A stretch of 64,000 nt of DNA, from NCBI RefSeq assembly GCF_049243985.1, contig NC_135376.1, forward strand, positions 42,513,001 to 42,577,000, read 5' to 3'. The DNA comes from Paroedura picta (lineage: Eukaryota; Chordata; Lepidosauria; Squamata; Gekkonidae). The notes under the pieces are model-generated. The model did not search any database and had not been told where the DNA came from. It worked only from the letters and a program-made list of their open reading frames with translations. Shown piece by piece: positions 30,145-40,844 of this stretch (position 1 is the stretch's first letter; each line of letters starts with the position of its first letter). A program made the translations under genes and the position numbers.

Positions 30145-30395
30145 AATTATATTTATTATTTATTTATTTCATTTACTCCCTGCCTTATGCCCTGTCTTTC
30201 TTCACAATGGGGACCCAAACCTCCAAAGGAGCTTATATTATTTTCTTCTCCATTTTATCCTCACACAACTCTGTGAGGTAGGTTCGGCTGAGAATGTGTG
30301 ACCACTACAAAGTCACCTAGTGATCTTCCACTGCAGAGTGGAGATTCAAACCAGTGTCTTCCAGATCCTAATCTAAAATTCTATTGTGGAGTGAC
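30145..30395 (-). mobile_element. tRNA-derived SINE with LINE-like tail, antisense
   Basis: An A/T tail (ttatttatttatttc) is followed by caatggggacccaaacctcc, cattttatcctcacacaact, ctgtgaggtaggttcggctg and the antisense B box gagattcaaaccag. Same family as 54475-54660. Confidence 0.7.
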
Positions 30396-32129
30396 TGCAG
30401 CTGAATAGTAGCAAGCAGCTGGGTGAGTCATGCTAAGTCAACTGGTAGCAAGTTGCCCGATGGTTGCTGCTAGTCCTGGCCCCAATTAGTTTCCCTTCAC
30501 AGGCACCATTTCTATCATTGTAAAAGTTAAGCTCCCACTTTTGTTAGATTAAGGTGTTTTTTTTTGGCAAATCTGGGACTTTTCTCATGTTTGTAGAAAG
30601 ATCAGTCTTGTCTGCCCATGACCTTAGTCTCCGGATTTAAGTATTCACAGATGGAACAATGTTAAGAATCAGATATATTGATGAGACAGGCTTCTTTTTC
30701 CTCCTCCTTCACCTCCTCCAGATGTCATCACTTCTGTAAAACCTTTTTATTACATGGTTTTGACTTCACAAAAAAACATATTTAGTTTTAAAGGTGTTTC
30801 TCTCTCTTGGTAGCAGTTCCTGTGGATCAGCAGGGCTGTTCTGCACAACTTCATTAATTTTTCATTAGCTGTTCATACAAAATATAAGCAATTACAGGAA
30901 ACACATTACATTTTCAAGGCAGCTTTTTATACTATGGTCAAAATAGCAGTTCCTTATATGTGTGCACATTTGTAGGTGTTAGCTGTTGGGATGATGAGGG
31001 GGGAAATAATATGGTTCATAACAATAACATGACTACAGCCAATTTTTCATCTGAAAAATCACAACACTGAATCTCTTCTCCAAGTATCTTGACTTAGCAA
31101 CTGCTAGAAAGCTTGGATCCTTATACTAGAATTCAATAACTAGGGTAAATATAGCCGTGCTGCAAATGCAGGATGCTTATGGGAGACTAAGCAACTATTG
31201 GCTTATATATATAAGGGCAAGAGTAGATCTATGAGCTAGTTTACACTCATACATATATAACCCAACCAAGGGTCCCATACATGTGGTAGAGGAACACAAT
31301 CATATGTTTCTATCCTACCATATTATGAGCAGTGACATAATGTTAACTAAAGGCACTCTTTATTCCTCAGTAAGAGGAGAAGGAATCTGTGAATCACATA
31401 TCCTGACGTGATATGCCACATTTTCACCCTTCCCTCTACTACATGCCCCGGATCTTCAGGTGGTGAATGGCTGCCTGTAAGGCATAGTACCACTGTTTTC
31501 GTTTGCCTCCATAAATATAAGCATTGAGAAATGTTGTGGGATCTGTGTCTCTTGTATCCATTTATATCTACATCTTCTGGAAGACATCATTTTATGATAT
31601 TATCCAATCCAATTTTCCTGTATACCAAATGATGACCATGCTGATTTGGAGACTGCCAGTAAAAGTATTTCCTGGAAAGACTTTGAGGCTAAATGCCAGG
31701 AAATGAAAAACAGAATATTGCTGTCCTCATCCAGAGGAGAATAATGTCAAAACAAAGCAATGTGATCCAAATCAGAGTTACTGTTTTTCACTGTGAGTGC
31801 TGGAAACTTGGAGCATATGTAAGGATCTTGATTCATTATCAAATATTGGAACCCTGGAAAATGTATTATTAAGTTGGTCTGGGTTTCTGCTTCTAAAGCC
31901 AATACACGTAGAGCAGGCGAGAAACTGAAGAAAATACTGTAAGAAGAGTAAGTTATCATCCAGTTATGTAATGCTCTGTGATGAGAGTTCAAAGCCCCCA
32001 AGTGGGCATTTAAGGTTAATATATCAATTTTATAAAGATTTTAATGACTTCAGAGGCCCTATTTCCCTCAGTATAACAAAGCACTATCTTGGTTTCCTAT
32101 ATTTGTCAAATCTTGTTTAAAGTTCAGTG
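30396..32129. other. Intergenic, unrecognised
   Basis: Ordinary AT-rich DNA. No gene or named repeat supported. Confidence 0.4.
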
Positions 32130-32250
32130 TTCTATTTTATTTATTTATTTATCTAAAACATTTATTAGTTGCCTTTCTCCCTTGTGGAATTCAAGGCAGT
32201 TTACAAGATAAAAACAGCAGTTTAAAATATTAAAAGAATAAAAGCAACCA
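32130..32250 (-). mobile_element. LINE 3' tail (L2/CR1-like), antisense
   Basis: The tract tttatttatttatttatcta is followed by gttgcctttctcccttgtgg and aattcaaggcagtttacaa. This is an antisense LINE 3' end of the gccxxxagagccxxxaaggcxxxxtacaa type. Confidence 0.5.
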
Positions 32251-32532
32251 TTCTAAAACCCATAAAAGTCACGGTATTATCCAGATGATGCTCCCATGAT
32301 GATTTAGTGAAGCAGATTCCCATCCCCAAAGTAAGCCTCATAGCCATTTTGCTCTCTAAAACTCAGGGGTCCTTAGACCCCTCCTCCTATATATTTCCAA
32401 CTGCTGCCAGTTAGGATTAGAATATTGTATGGTAAATTGTATTGGATGCAGTCTCTGTTTCTTCCTTTCCCTTTTCCAGTTAAAACGCCCTTTTTAGGTA
32501 TCTCTCTATATATGCAATAATATTAAATCTCA

Positions 32533-32745
32533 CTCTGAGAGCCAGCATGGTCTACTAGTGGTTGGAATGTTGAACCAGGATCTGGACAACTCAAGCTGAA
32601 ACCACCACTTTTCCAATGAAACATGCTGAGGGGTCTTGGGGCAGTCACACTCTTGTGAGGATAAAATGGAGGCTTTGGGTATAATGTCAGCCACTCTGAG
32701 TCCCCACTGGGGTGAAAGGCCAAATAGAAATCCAATATATAAATG
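32533..32745 (+). mobile_element. tRNA-derived SINE with LINE-like tail
   Basis: The head gagagccagcatggtctact, agtggttggaatgttgaacc and aggatctggacaactcaag is a decayed tRNA-SINE head. The 3' part (gaggataaaatggaggc, ctctgagtccccactgggg, aaatccaatatataaatga) matches the sense tail of this family. Confidence 0.65.
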
Positions 32746-32750
32746 ACATA

Positions 32751-33605
32751 GAATCATAGAATAATAGAGTTGGAAGGGACCTCATGGGTCATCTAGTCCA
32801 GCCCCCTGCACTATGCAGGACACTCACAGCCCTATCGCTCATCCACTGCAACCTGCCACACCCTTAAGCCTTCGCAGAATCAGCCTCTCCTAAAGATGGC
32901 TATCCAGCCTCTGTTTAAAAATTTCCAAAGATAGAGAACTTACCACCTCCCGAGGAAGCCTGTTCCACTGAGAAACTGCTCTGTCAGGAACTTCTTCCTG
33001 ATGTTTAGACAGAATTTTTTTTGAATTAATTTCATCCCATTGGTTCTGGTCCATCCCTCCAGGGCAAGAGAGAACAACTCTGCTCCTTCCTCTATGTGGC
33101 AGCCTTTTAAATATTTGAAGATGGTTATCAAATCCCCTCTCAGTCGTCTCTTCTCCAGGCTAAGCAGACCAAGCTCCCCCAACCTTTCTTTATACGTCTT
33201 GGTCTCCAAACCCCTCACCATCTTTGTTGCCCTCCTCTAGACACACTCCAGTTTGTTTACATCCCTCTTCAACTGGGGTGCCCAAAACTGAACACAGTAC
33301 TCCAAGTGAGGCCAAACCAGAGCAAAGTGGTACCATCTCCTCCCGTGATCTGGACACAATTCTCTGTTTGATACAGCCCAAAATCCCATTCGCCTTTTTA
33401 GCCACTGGGTCATACTGTTGACTCATGTTCAATGTATGGTCTACTAAGACTCCTAGATCCTTTTTACACGTGCTACTGCCAAGTCTCCACCATCTGGTAT
33501 TTGGTTTTTCTTTCCTACCCAAATGCAGAACTTTACATTTGTCCATATTGAACTTCATTTTATTCAGTTTAGCCCACTTCTCAAGCTTATCAAGATCATA
33601 ATAGT
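32751..33605 (-). mobile_element. CR1 LINE, 5'-truncated
   Basis: The 3' end, read in reverse, carries the CR1 (ATTCTATG)n signature: plus-strand catagaatcatagaat. It is followed by gttggaagggacctcatggg and ctagtccagccccctgc. Minus-strand translation gives DLDKLEKWAKLNKMKFN and KCKVLHLGRK, then [17 protein letters not shown], the C-terminal end of CR1 ORF2. It is broken and truncated at about 33605. Confidence 0.9.
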
Positions 33606-34698
33606 ACCAGAACAGTCTCCATTTAGGTTGACCTTTCAAAAAGGATTACCATTAAACTGGTAAAACCCTTTTTACCCCCTAATCACTTCCTTGCATTATA
33701 AACAGGTAATGCAGACTGTTTTTGTATTTCTTATCCGTTTCAAAGGATTTTGTGGAGGGGGGTTTGGGGGAATCACATCTAGTTTAATAGCTGCCTCTAT
33801 CCAATGGATATTTCTTCCTATCTTCTGGTCCAACTACTTAGAATGGTTACTTAAAATTCAGCACACTCTTCAGGGTGATGAAAGAGGAGCATGTTGGGTG
33901 AAGTAGTGTGTTGAGAGACAGCAGGCACCCACAACTGTGGCAAATACGGAGAGACTGGAAAAATCTGAAATGATGGAGGGCTACATTCCCAAAGGAAATT
34001 AATAGGTGTCAAAAGAGAAAATGGTTACTAAAAGGCATCCCAAGAGAAAATTACTATAATCTGTGTTGCACAGAGTGTCCCCTACCCCATTCCAGCCACT
34101 CATTTGTCTGTCCCTGCATTCTGTTTCCATGTCTGTTTTATTTCTGTATAATGTAGATCATAACCCTTCAGTGTGAGTACAATATGTACAACAGAGTTCA
34201 CTGGCACTAAATCAGTGTTAAACCATACTACTGTGAGATCAGAAACAATGCTGTTTACACATATCTTTGTTTGCTTCCATGTGGCAAATTTGCTCTACCC
34301 TGGCTCCCAAAACAGGAGCAGGGCTTTTTGGAGGGTCTATATCATGTTATCGTCATCTGTGTTTCTCCTGTTGCCTTCTATGATTTTTCAGCATTTGCTA
34401 TATGCTACCAGAATTTTGATTGCTCCAGTCTTTCTGGTAACATTGTAGTCAAACCAGATCTCCCCTCTGTCCCCACCCCCATGCGGATGAAAAGGTCATG
34501 ATATCTTCTTTCATGTGTAAAATGAAAATTAAAAAAATATGTTATTAAAAAAGGTCCAGATTTCTAAACTTTCTTACCCATACCAGGCACCTTTTCCTCT
34601 CTAGATCCCCTTGCGTTCACCATCCCCTCAACACACACCCACGGGTTTTTTGTTGGCTTTTATTGGTTTATTTATTTAAACTATTTATATGCCCACCT
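33606..34698. other. Intergenic, unrecognised
   Basis: No gene supported. An antisense LINE-like A/T tail lies at about 34645-34698, interrupted by the SINE that follows. Confidence 0.4.
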
Positions 34699-34869
34699 CC
34701 AAGGTTGGTAAAATGAGTACCCAGCTTGCTGCGGGGTAAACGGTAATGACTAAGGAAGGCACTGGCAAACCACCCGTATTGAGTCTGCCATGAAAACGCT
34801 AGAGGGCGTCACCCCAAGGGTCAGACATGACCCGGTGCTTGCAAAAGGGATACCTTTACCTTTACCTTT
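34699..34869 (+). mobile_element. 5'-truncated Sauria-type SINE
   Basis: It holds the body and BovB-like tail (ggttggtaaaatgagtaccc, gggtcagacatgacccggtg, ctttacctttacctttt) without the tRNA head. A perfect 11-bp target duplication, tatgcccacct, is at 34688-34698 and 34870-34880. This shows that the truncation happened on insertion. Confidence 0.85.
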
Positions 34870-34924
34870 TATGCCCACCTATTATTTATATGCAATAGAG
34901 GTAGAAATTGAGGTCTTCTATACC

Positions 34925-36745
34925 GCCACTAAAGACAAGTACACAAGAAGGATGTCATTAACAAAATGGGTGACTTTAATGCAAAAGATGGCACACAAAC
35001 AGAGAGAGACATTACTGGCAACTTCAGACTTGGAGATTGGAAAGATGCAGGTGATTGTCTGGCACAATTCTGTCATGAAAATTGGTTCCACATCATGAAC
35101 ACTTGGTTCAACCAGCATAAATGTCACTTATACAATTGGACGTCACCAAATGGACTACACAGAAACCAAATTGATGATATCTTATGCAGCCGATGATGGT
35201 CCAGTTCAATCCTTGCTGTCAAAACATATCCAAATGCTTATGGTTCAGATCATGAACTGTTACTGGCTAAAACCAAAACCAAACTCTGCAACATCAGAAG
35301 AACATCAGGGTTAAGGAAGGTGGATGTAAATAAAATTCTGCTCACATAGGCAGTGGAGGTGAAAAATTGATTTCAACTATTGGACACAACGGAGAAGATG
35401 CCTGATGAACTGTGGTAGGAAATTCAATCAACTGTTGTTGAAACAGCAGTTAAACACATACCACACAAGAAGCCAGAAAAAGATCAAAATGGCTCTCAGA
35501 TGAAACTATATGAATAGCTGAATGTAGAAAAGCAGCAAAAGCTGCAAACGAAAGGGAGGAAGCAAGAAAATTAAATGCGGATTTTCAAAGGGAAGCAAGA
35601 CTAGACAGTGAAGCTTACTAGAATCAGAACTGCAAGCAGTTAGAAGAAGATTACAACAAGGGACACATGAAAAATGCTTTCACACAACTACAGAGGTTCC
35701 AAATGCTATTTGCTGCTAGCAAAAACATTATCAAAGATAAGCAAGAGAAGGAACTGACTGACCAGCAAAGCATCAAGAACAGGGGGTGGGAATACACAGA
35801 AGAACTGTATGCTTGCAGAATGGAAGTTTGCTCTCTTCAAAATGAAGAAATGGAACTTGAACTGGCCATTCTTGAGGAAGAAATTGAACAAGGCACTGAC
35901 AACATACCCGTGGAACTGCTGAGATGTGTACCAATCAAAACCATTACAACTTTGTGCCAGAAAATCTGGGAAACTAATAACTGGCCAGAGGATTGGAAAT
36001 GGCCTGTGTTCATCCCACTGCAAAAAAGGGGGACTCAAAAAATTGTTCCAGTTACCATACAATAGCCCTCATTTCTCATTTTAGTAAGATCATACTCAAA
36101 ATCATATGCATAGCAACAATCATTGAAAAAGACTTACTAGTTGTTCAAGCTGGCTTTCAATGGGGGTATGGCACTCATGATCACATAACAACCTTAAGCT
36201 GGATTTTGGAAAAGTCATGAGACAGATATCTACATCTGCTTTATTGACTACAAGAAAGCTTTTGATTGTTTGCATCACAACAAACTGTGGGAAGCCATGC
36301 AAAATTTGGGGTTGCTAGTGCATTTGATTAAACTGATGCAAACCAAGAAGCCATTATATGTACACCATTTAGTGACACTGACTGGTTCAAGACAGAGAAA
36401 GGAGTGTGCTAAGGTTCTATTATTTCTTGTTAACTTATGTGCTGAGATCATTATGAGAGAGATTGAACTCAAAGAATTAAACATTGGAATTAAGATTGGA
36501 GGAAACAATATTCGGTATGCTGATGAAACTAAGGAAGAACAGCTGATCAGGTCAGTGAAGTAAGTAAGAAATTTGGCCTTTTCTTAAACACTAAAAAGCC
36601 AAAAAATCCATAAAACAGGCATGTCACAATAACAATTGATGGTGAAGAGATTGAATGTGTTCAAGAATTCATTTTTCTTGGATCACAAATTGATGTGAGT
36701 GGCAATTGCAGTGTGAAAATAAAACGTCTAATTGTTCTTGGTCAC
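34925..36745 (+). mobile_element. BovB (RTE clade) LINE fragment
   Basis: Translated pieces follow BovB ORF2 in order. Endonuclease: MGDFNAKDGTQTERDITG, TWFNQHKCHLYNWTSPNG, HRNQIDDILCS. Linker: PHKKPEKDQ-like region and YTEELYACRMEV. Reverse transcriptase: DNIPVELLRC, NWPEDWKWPVFIPLQKRG, SYHTIALISHFSKIILKI, QAGFQWGYGTHDHITTL, then FIDYKKAFDCLHHNKLW. The catalytic box reads YADE where BovB has YADD. The C-terminal VQEFIFLGSQIDVSGNCS is followed by loss of homology. Several stops and frame changes make it inactive, and the 5' end is missing. Confidence 0.88.
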
Positions 36746-36873
36746 ACAGCAATGATAATCTCTGAAACCTCAACCCCTTCAAAACTCCAACCCCTTAAAA
36801 CCAAATTAATCAGAACACACCAAAAAACAAAACAAAAACAAAAAAGAACACACCAAGATGTCTAAACCCTCCT

Positions 36874-36909
36874 ACCTCCCACAGTCATCAACAAATGACT
36901 GTGGGAGGT
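36874..36909. repeat. Perfect 15-bp hairpin
   Basis: Acctcccacagtcat at 36874-36888 pairs with 36895-36909 across a caacaa loop. It lies just after the BovB fragment and may be the end of an unrecognised foldback repeat. Confidence 0.85.
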
Positions 36910-38264
36910 ATCATGTGATCCAGCTCAAGGGAGAAAGCAATTGTGCTAAGATTGGTCAGTGGACAAAAGAAACCAGGCTGACAGAGGGAGCGGTGGTTGG
37001 ACACAATCGGGATGGAAACCGGCCAGAACACTGCATGGTTGACGGAGGCGGTGTGGGATCAGGGATCATGACAACAGCTGTGCCATGGGATTGCTGGCTG
37101 ACCATAACAAGTATGCCCACCTTTCTCCTGAGGATCTCACTATGAAGCACAGCTACTACCAGTTTTTTTAAGGCAGCAAAATGCACTTTGGTGAGGAGGG
37201 GCAGACCTGCAGACACAAGGAAATTGGTGTGAAGCTTTAAAAATCACCCACTGCTTCTGCTCTATTGCCACTGCGACTGTTTCTGCAGTCACAGTGGCAA
37301 TGTGTCCACAATGGGGATGTTCTCCTTGTTGCAGCAGCCTCCAATACAGATTTAACAGTGCTATCCTAAGCAGTTATACCCATTGACTTCATTGAACTCT
37401 GAAGGGTGCATCTCTGCTTAGGATAGCTATGTTAGTGTAGCAGTCCATGACATGATGTTAGTTTGCCTGGTATAGCAATAGTTCCAAGCACAAGGAGATC
37501 ACAGTGGGTGCCTTCCCACTTCTGTGAGCATGCCCTTGACATGACTGTGGGGCGATTGGACTACCCCTGTCTATGATAAGAAGTGTGTAATTGCACATTG
37601 TCCTAAATTTTCTCCTACCTTACCACCCCAAAACAGCACCCTCACATGACATTGTACTGTTGTTCCTGGGAAAAGCAGCTTCAAAAATAGATGGCAATGA
37701 GTTCCTTGCATAGTAAACCCTGCTGAGATGACAAGAAGACCAAAGTCTCTATGATAAGTGTTTGGGGTTTTTTTTTTAATGAATAAATGACCCAGTGTAA
37801 TTTGAATAAGAGAAACTAGTTCTTAATTCACTCAAGCCACTTAAAGCTCTTCTCAGCCCTTTTCATGCAGTTGGTGTGCTCGTGTGAAAAATATTACGTC
37901 TTGTCTACATGTGTTTGTCCTGGGTTTCTCAACTGTATGGATGATAGCCAGGCCATAAGAGTGCAACTAGATGAGACACCGGCAGGAGATATGGGATGTG
38001 TGAAGCTACGAGCTGTTTGGAGAGGATAAAAATAACTTTGGATGGCCACCATCACTCCAATGCTTTCACCCCATCCAAATCTCCCCATAGCTGATTTTTT
38101 GGAAGAAAATTTAAGACATTTGGAGAAGTGATCACAGATTTCCCACATCTCGTCTATCTGTGTCTTCAGCCCCAGAGCTGTAATTAGATAGCCATCTATC
38201 TGTGTCCTCAGTCAGCCCAACAAATCATTCCTACTTTTCTTGGAAATTTTATTGCAACAGCACT
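36910..38264. other. Intergenic, mostly unrecognised
   Basis: No gene supported. It contains the palindromic repeat at 37350-37430 and otherwise ordinary sequence. Confidence 0.4.
37350..37430. repeat. Short palindromic interspersed repeat
   Basis: gtgctatcctaagcagttat at one end and catctctgcttaggatagc at the other are inverted around a ttgacttcattgaactc centre. Same family as 12541-12616. Confidence 0.6.
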
Positions 38265-38282
38265 CCCCCCCCCCCCCCCCCC
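38265..38282. repeat. (C)18 homopolymer
   Basis: An uninterrupted run of about 18 C. Its length is uncertain in any sequencing read. Confidence 0.9.
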
Positions 38283-38440
38283 GTCTTTTTCAAGGGATTG
38301 TTTTTCCTTTGTTCCCAGAATGATTAATCTAAAAACAGTATAACAGTGCCACCTACTGGGCTACATTGGGAGTTGAAGGGGAAAAATCCTAATACATGGT
38401 GGGCGGGGACTCTTTGTGTCTTGCCACCTAATGAGGAAAC

Positions 38441-38520
38441 ATTAACAACAACAATAATAATAACAACAACAACAACTTTATTTTCTAGCCTGCCCTTCCC
38501 GATTAGCTTAGAGCAGGTAA
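38441..38520 (-). mobile_element. LINE 3' tail with AAC/AAT microsatellite, antisense
   Basis: An acaacaacaataataat-type repeat is followed by ctttattttctagcctgccc and ttcccgattagc, an antisense LINE 3' end. Confidence 0.5.
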
Positions 38521-38831
38521 TAACAGTGCCAGTCCGGTGATGAGATGCAGGTTTCTGGCCGTTACTTGATTGTGGTGTTGAAATGCCTAAGGGTGAATAT
38601 GAAACAGAATTCCAAGATACACAACCGCTCACAAAGGCACTTTTATAAAGGAAGGAGGACTGTGAACTCTACCATTGTGTATATGACGTTTATCTCTTCG
38701 CTATGTGTTATTCTGTTCATTACTTTGTTTTTAAACTTGCGTAGCCACATTTTCTGCATAGTTCAATTATAATTGTCCTTAGTACTTTATGCCTTGTTCC
38801 AGGTGGCTGTTGATTGTATTTGACTTACACT

Positions 38832-39155
38832 GGCCCATTATGCACGGCCGCCGAAACGGCGATTTCAGGTCACATGGAAAACGCGGAGGGGGAAGACACG
38901 GTTATGCATGGGACGGGGAGCGACGGTGGCAAAACCCAGAGTAACCGATTATGCACGTGGTGACCCCGGCACCGTTTCTGGTTGCGCCCCGGTCACCCGG
39001 AAGCTGCGCTTTCTTCCGCGTTTCGCTAACGCGGCTTTTTCAGCAGCATGCACCGAAGCTGCGGCCGGATGCAGCCAGCACCGTGCGTTATCAGTGATTT
39101 TAGTTGCCGCCATTCCACCCCGAATGTGCGTTATTCCCCCCGTGCATAATGGGTC
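38832..39155. mobile_element. Non-autonomous TIR DNA transposon, GGNCCATTMTGCAC family
   Basis: Ends ggcccattatgcacgg / ccgtgcataatgggtc are 16-bp inverted repeats with one mismatch, bounding a 324-bp GC-rich element with no transposase. ACT flanks both sides (38829-38831 and 39156-39158), consistent with a 3-bp target duplication. The larger relative is at 41799-42586. Confidence 0.75.
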
Positions 39156-39256
39156 ACTGTGTCTCAGCAAGAAAGGTGGACTACAAATAGAGGAAATAAA
39201 TTAAATTATATTAATATCTATTGCCTAACATAAATCGAGCCGTTGCTTTGTTACAT

Positions 39257-39332
39257 CAAGGGGTAGTCAAACTGTGGCCCTCCAGATGCGGCCCTCCATG
39301 GACATCTGGAAAGCCGCAGTTTGACTACCCTG
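39257..39332. mobile_element. Short foldback hAT MITE, decayed
   Basis: caaggggtagtcaaactgtg / ccgcagtttgactaccctg are the same ends as the copies at 4624 and 15670, with small indels. It is 76 bp long. The target duplication is not clear. Confidence 0.75.
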
Positions 39333-40542
39333 TCGCTTTATTAATCATGCCCTTTTTTCATAGTACTTAATTGCATCCACTGCTTACTCTCTTTTTTTGC
39401 ACAGCAAAAAACACCAGGCACCTTAAACTATAATGTTACGGCTGCTTGTCCAGTCATCTCCACAGACAAGTCCACTGGCAAGAGCATTAGATTAAATGCA
39501 CCATTAAGACCTTTTACGCACTGGGAACTTCACTGCCCCAGCTCTCGTGCAGGAGCACAAATTGGGGGTGGATGAGGTGCACCGGGCCAAAGGCTCCCCC
39601 ATGTGGGTGCAGGAAGAAGTGGGACAACCTGCCACGACTAAAACTCCAGCCTGCAGCATGAAACCTCCAGCACATAAACGGTCTAAGAAGGTGGCGATGC
39701 ACTGGTGGAAGGGGAGCCAGTATCCTTGCCCCAATCATTATGGATACCAATAGGGCTCTCCCCATATCATACTATTTGATGATGGGGCTTGGGAGTGTTG
39801 AAGAGAGCATGAATGATGTGCTTTCTTGATGTATCACCATCCAAACTCCTCTACTAACAGCAGAAGATGGAAATAGGAGATGGCCCCGAGAGCCCTGCAA
39901 GGTTTCGTTCACAACTCTCTGTGACCGTCGAGCAGCTCAGCCAATGTCTTGACTGGGGAGGGAGGTGTGAACTGGCTCAACAGTTGATTTCAGGCCCGTC
40001 TGCCAACTCCTGCCTCCTCCTCCTCTGCTCCATTCTTTCATTGCCACCTTATTCCCTGCCCCTCTGCTTTCTTGTCTCCTGGGCCCATTGCTTCCCTCTG
40101 TTGGTGTCTCCGAAACTCCAATTCACTTAACTGTATTTCTATGAAAAAAGAGAATCTCTTTGTTTCCTCTTTGGTCTCAGTGAACATCATTTGAGGTAAC
40201 TGATGTTTCTGCCGATGCAAAATGAAAAGGGTACTTTAAAAGGACACATACTCAAATTGGCATCTACAGCAACAAAACTCATATTGCTCAGTTTTACAGA
40301 GCCATTTCATGCCTTTGAAATACTCACTGAGTGATACTGCAGGTCAATAAATAGCCCAGTTTATCCAGATATTAAGATAATTTAAAATCTGTGCCATACA
40401 GTGGGAAAACAAATTCATGTATTTATCTCAAGAAATGTCATGCCTAGCGGTTTAACCTCAGTCAGCCTATTCAAAATGTCGGGGGGAATAATGAGGTATT
40501 TCATTATCACTTGTCATCCTTCTCCCGAGTCTTCTGTCCAGG
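39333..40542. other. Intergenic and KLHL6 3' UTR
   Basis: No further gene supported. The KLHL6 3' UTR must begin at 40542 and run leftward. I could not choose its polyadenylation site. Confidence 0.4.
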
Positions 40543-40844
40543 TCAAACGGAGACTGCCCCAGGCACCATCTTGCGGATGTAGGTATAGGACTTCCGGAGG
40601 GTGACACTTCCATGATGAGAGACTCCACGGGGGAGGACACATTCCTCAGTTAACTTCTGAGTCCCTGCATCCCAACATAACACTGTAGCAATAACTTCGT
40701 TCTTCTCATCTCGGCCTCCTGTGATGAACAGCTTGTTGTTGCAAGGGGCAATTCCACAGCTTGCTCGTTCATGGTTTAACTGAGTCACCAGGCACCACGT
40801 GTCCGTGAGTGGGCTATAAGAGTAGAGTGCCCTCATGGCCCCAC
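40543..40844 (-). CDS. KLHL6: KLHL6 coding exon 7 (last)
   Basis: Acceptor attctag|GTG. It encodes [16 protein letters not shown] through [11 protein letters not shown] and TGA, Kelch repeats 5-6. The C-terminus is almost residue for residue that of human KLHL6. Confidence 0.95.

Noticed and set aside
35667-36065. 132-codon plus-strand frame as a host gene
   Set aside because: It encodes a part of BovB ORF2 (YTEELYACRMEV, NWPEDWKWPVFIPL) and belongs to the broken LINE.
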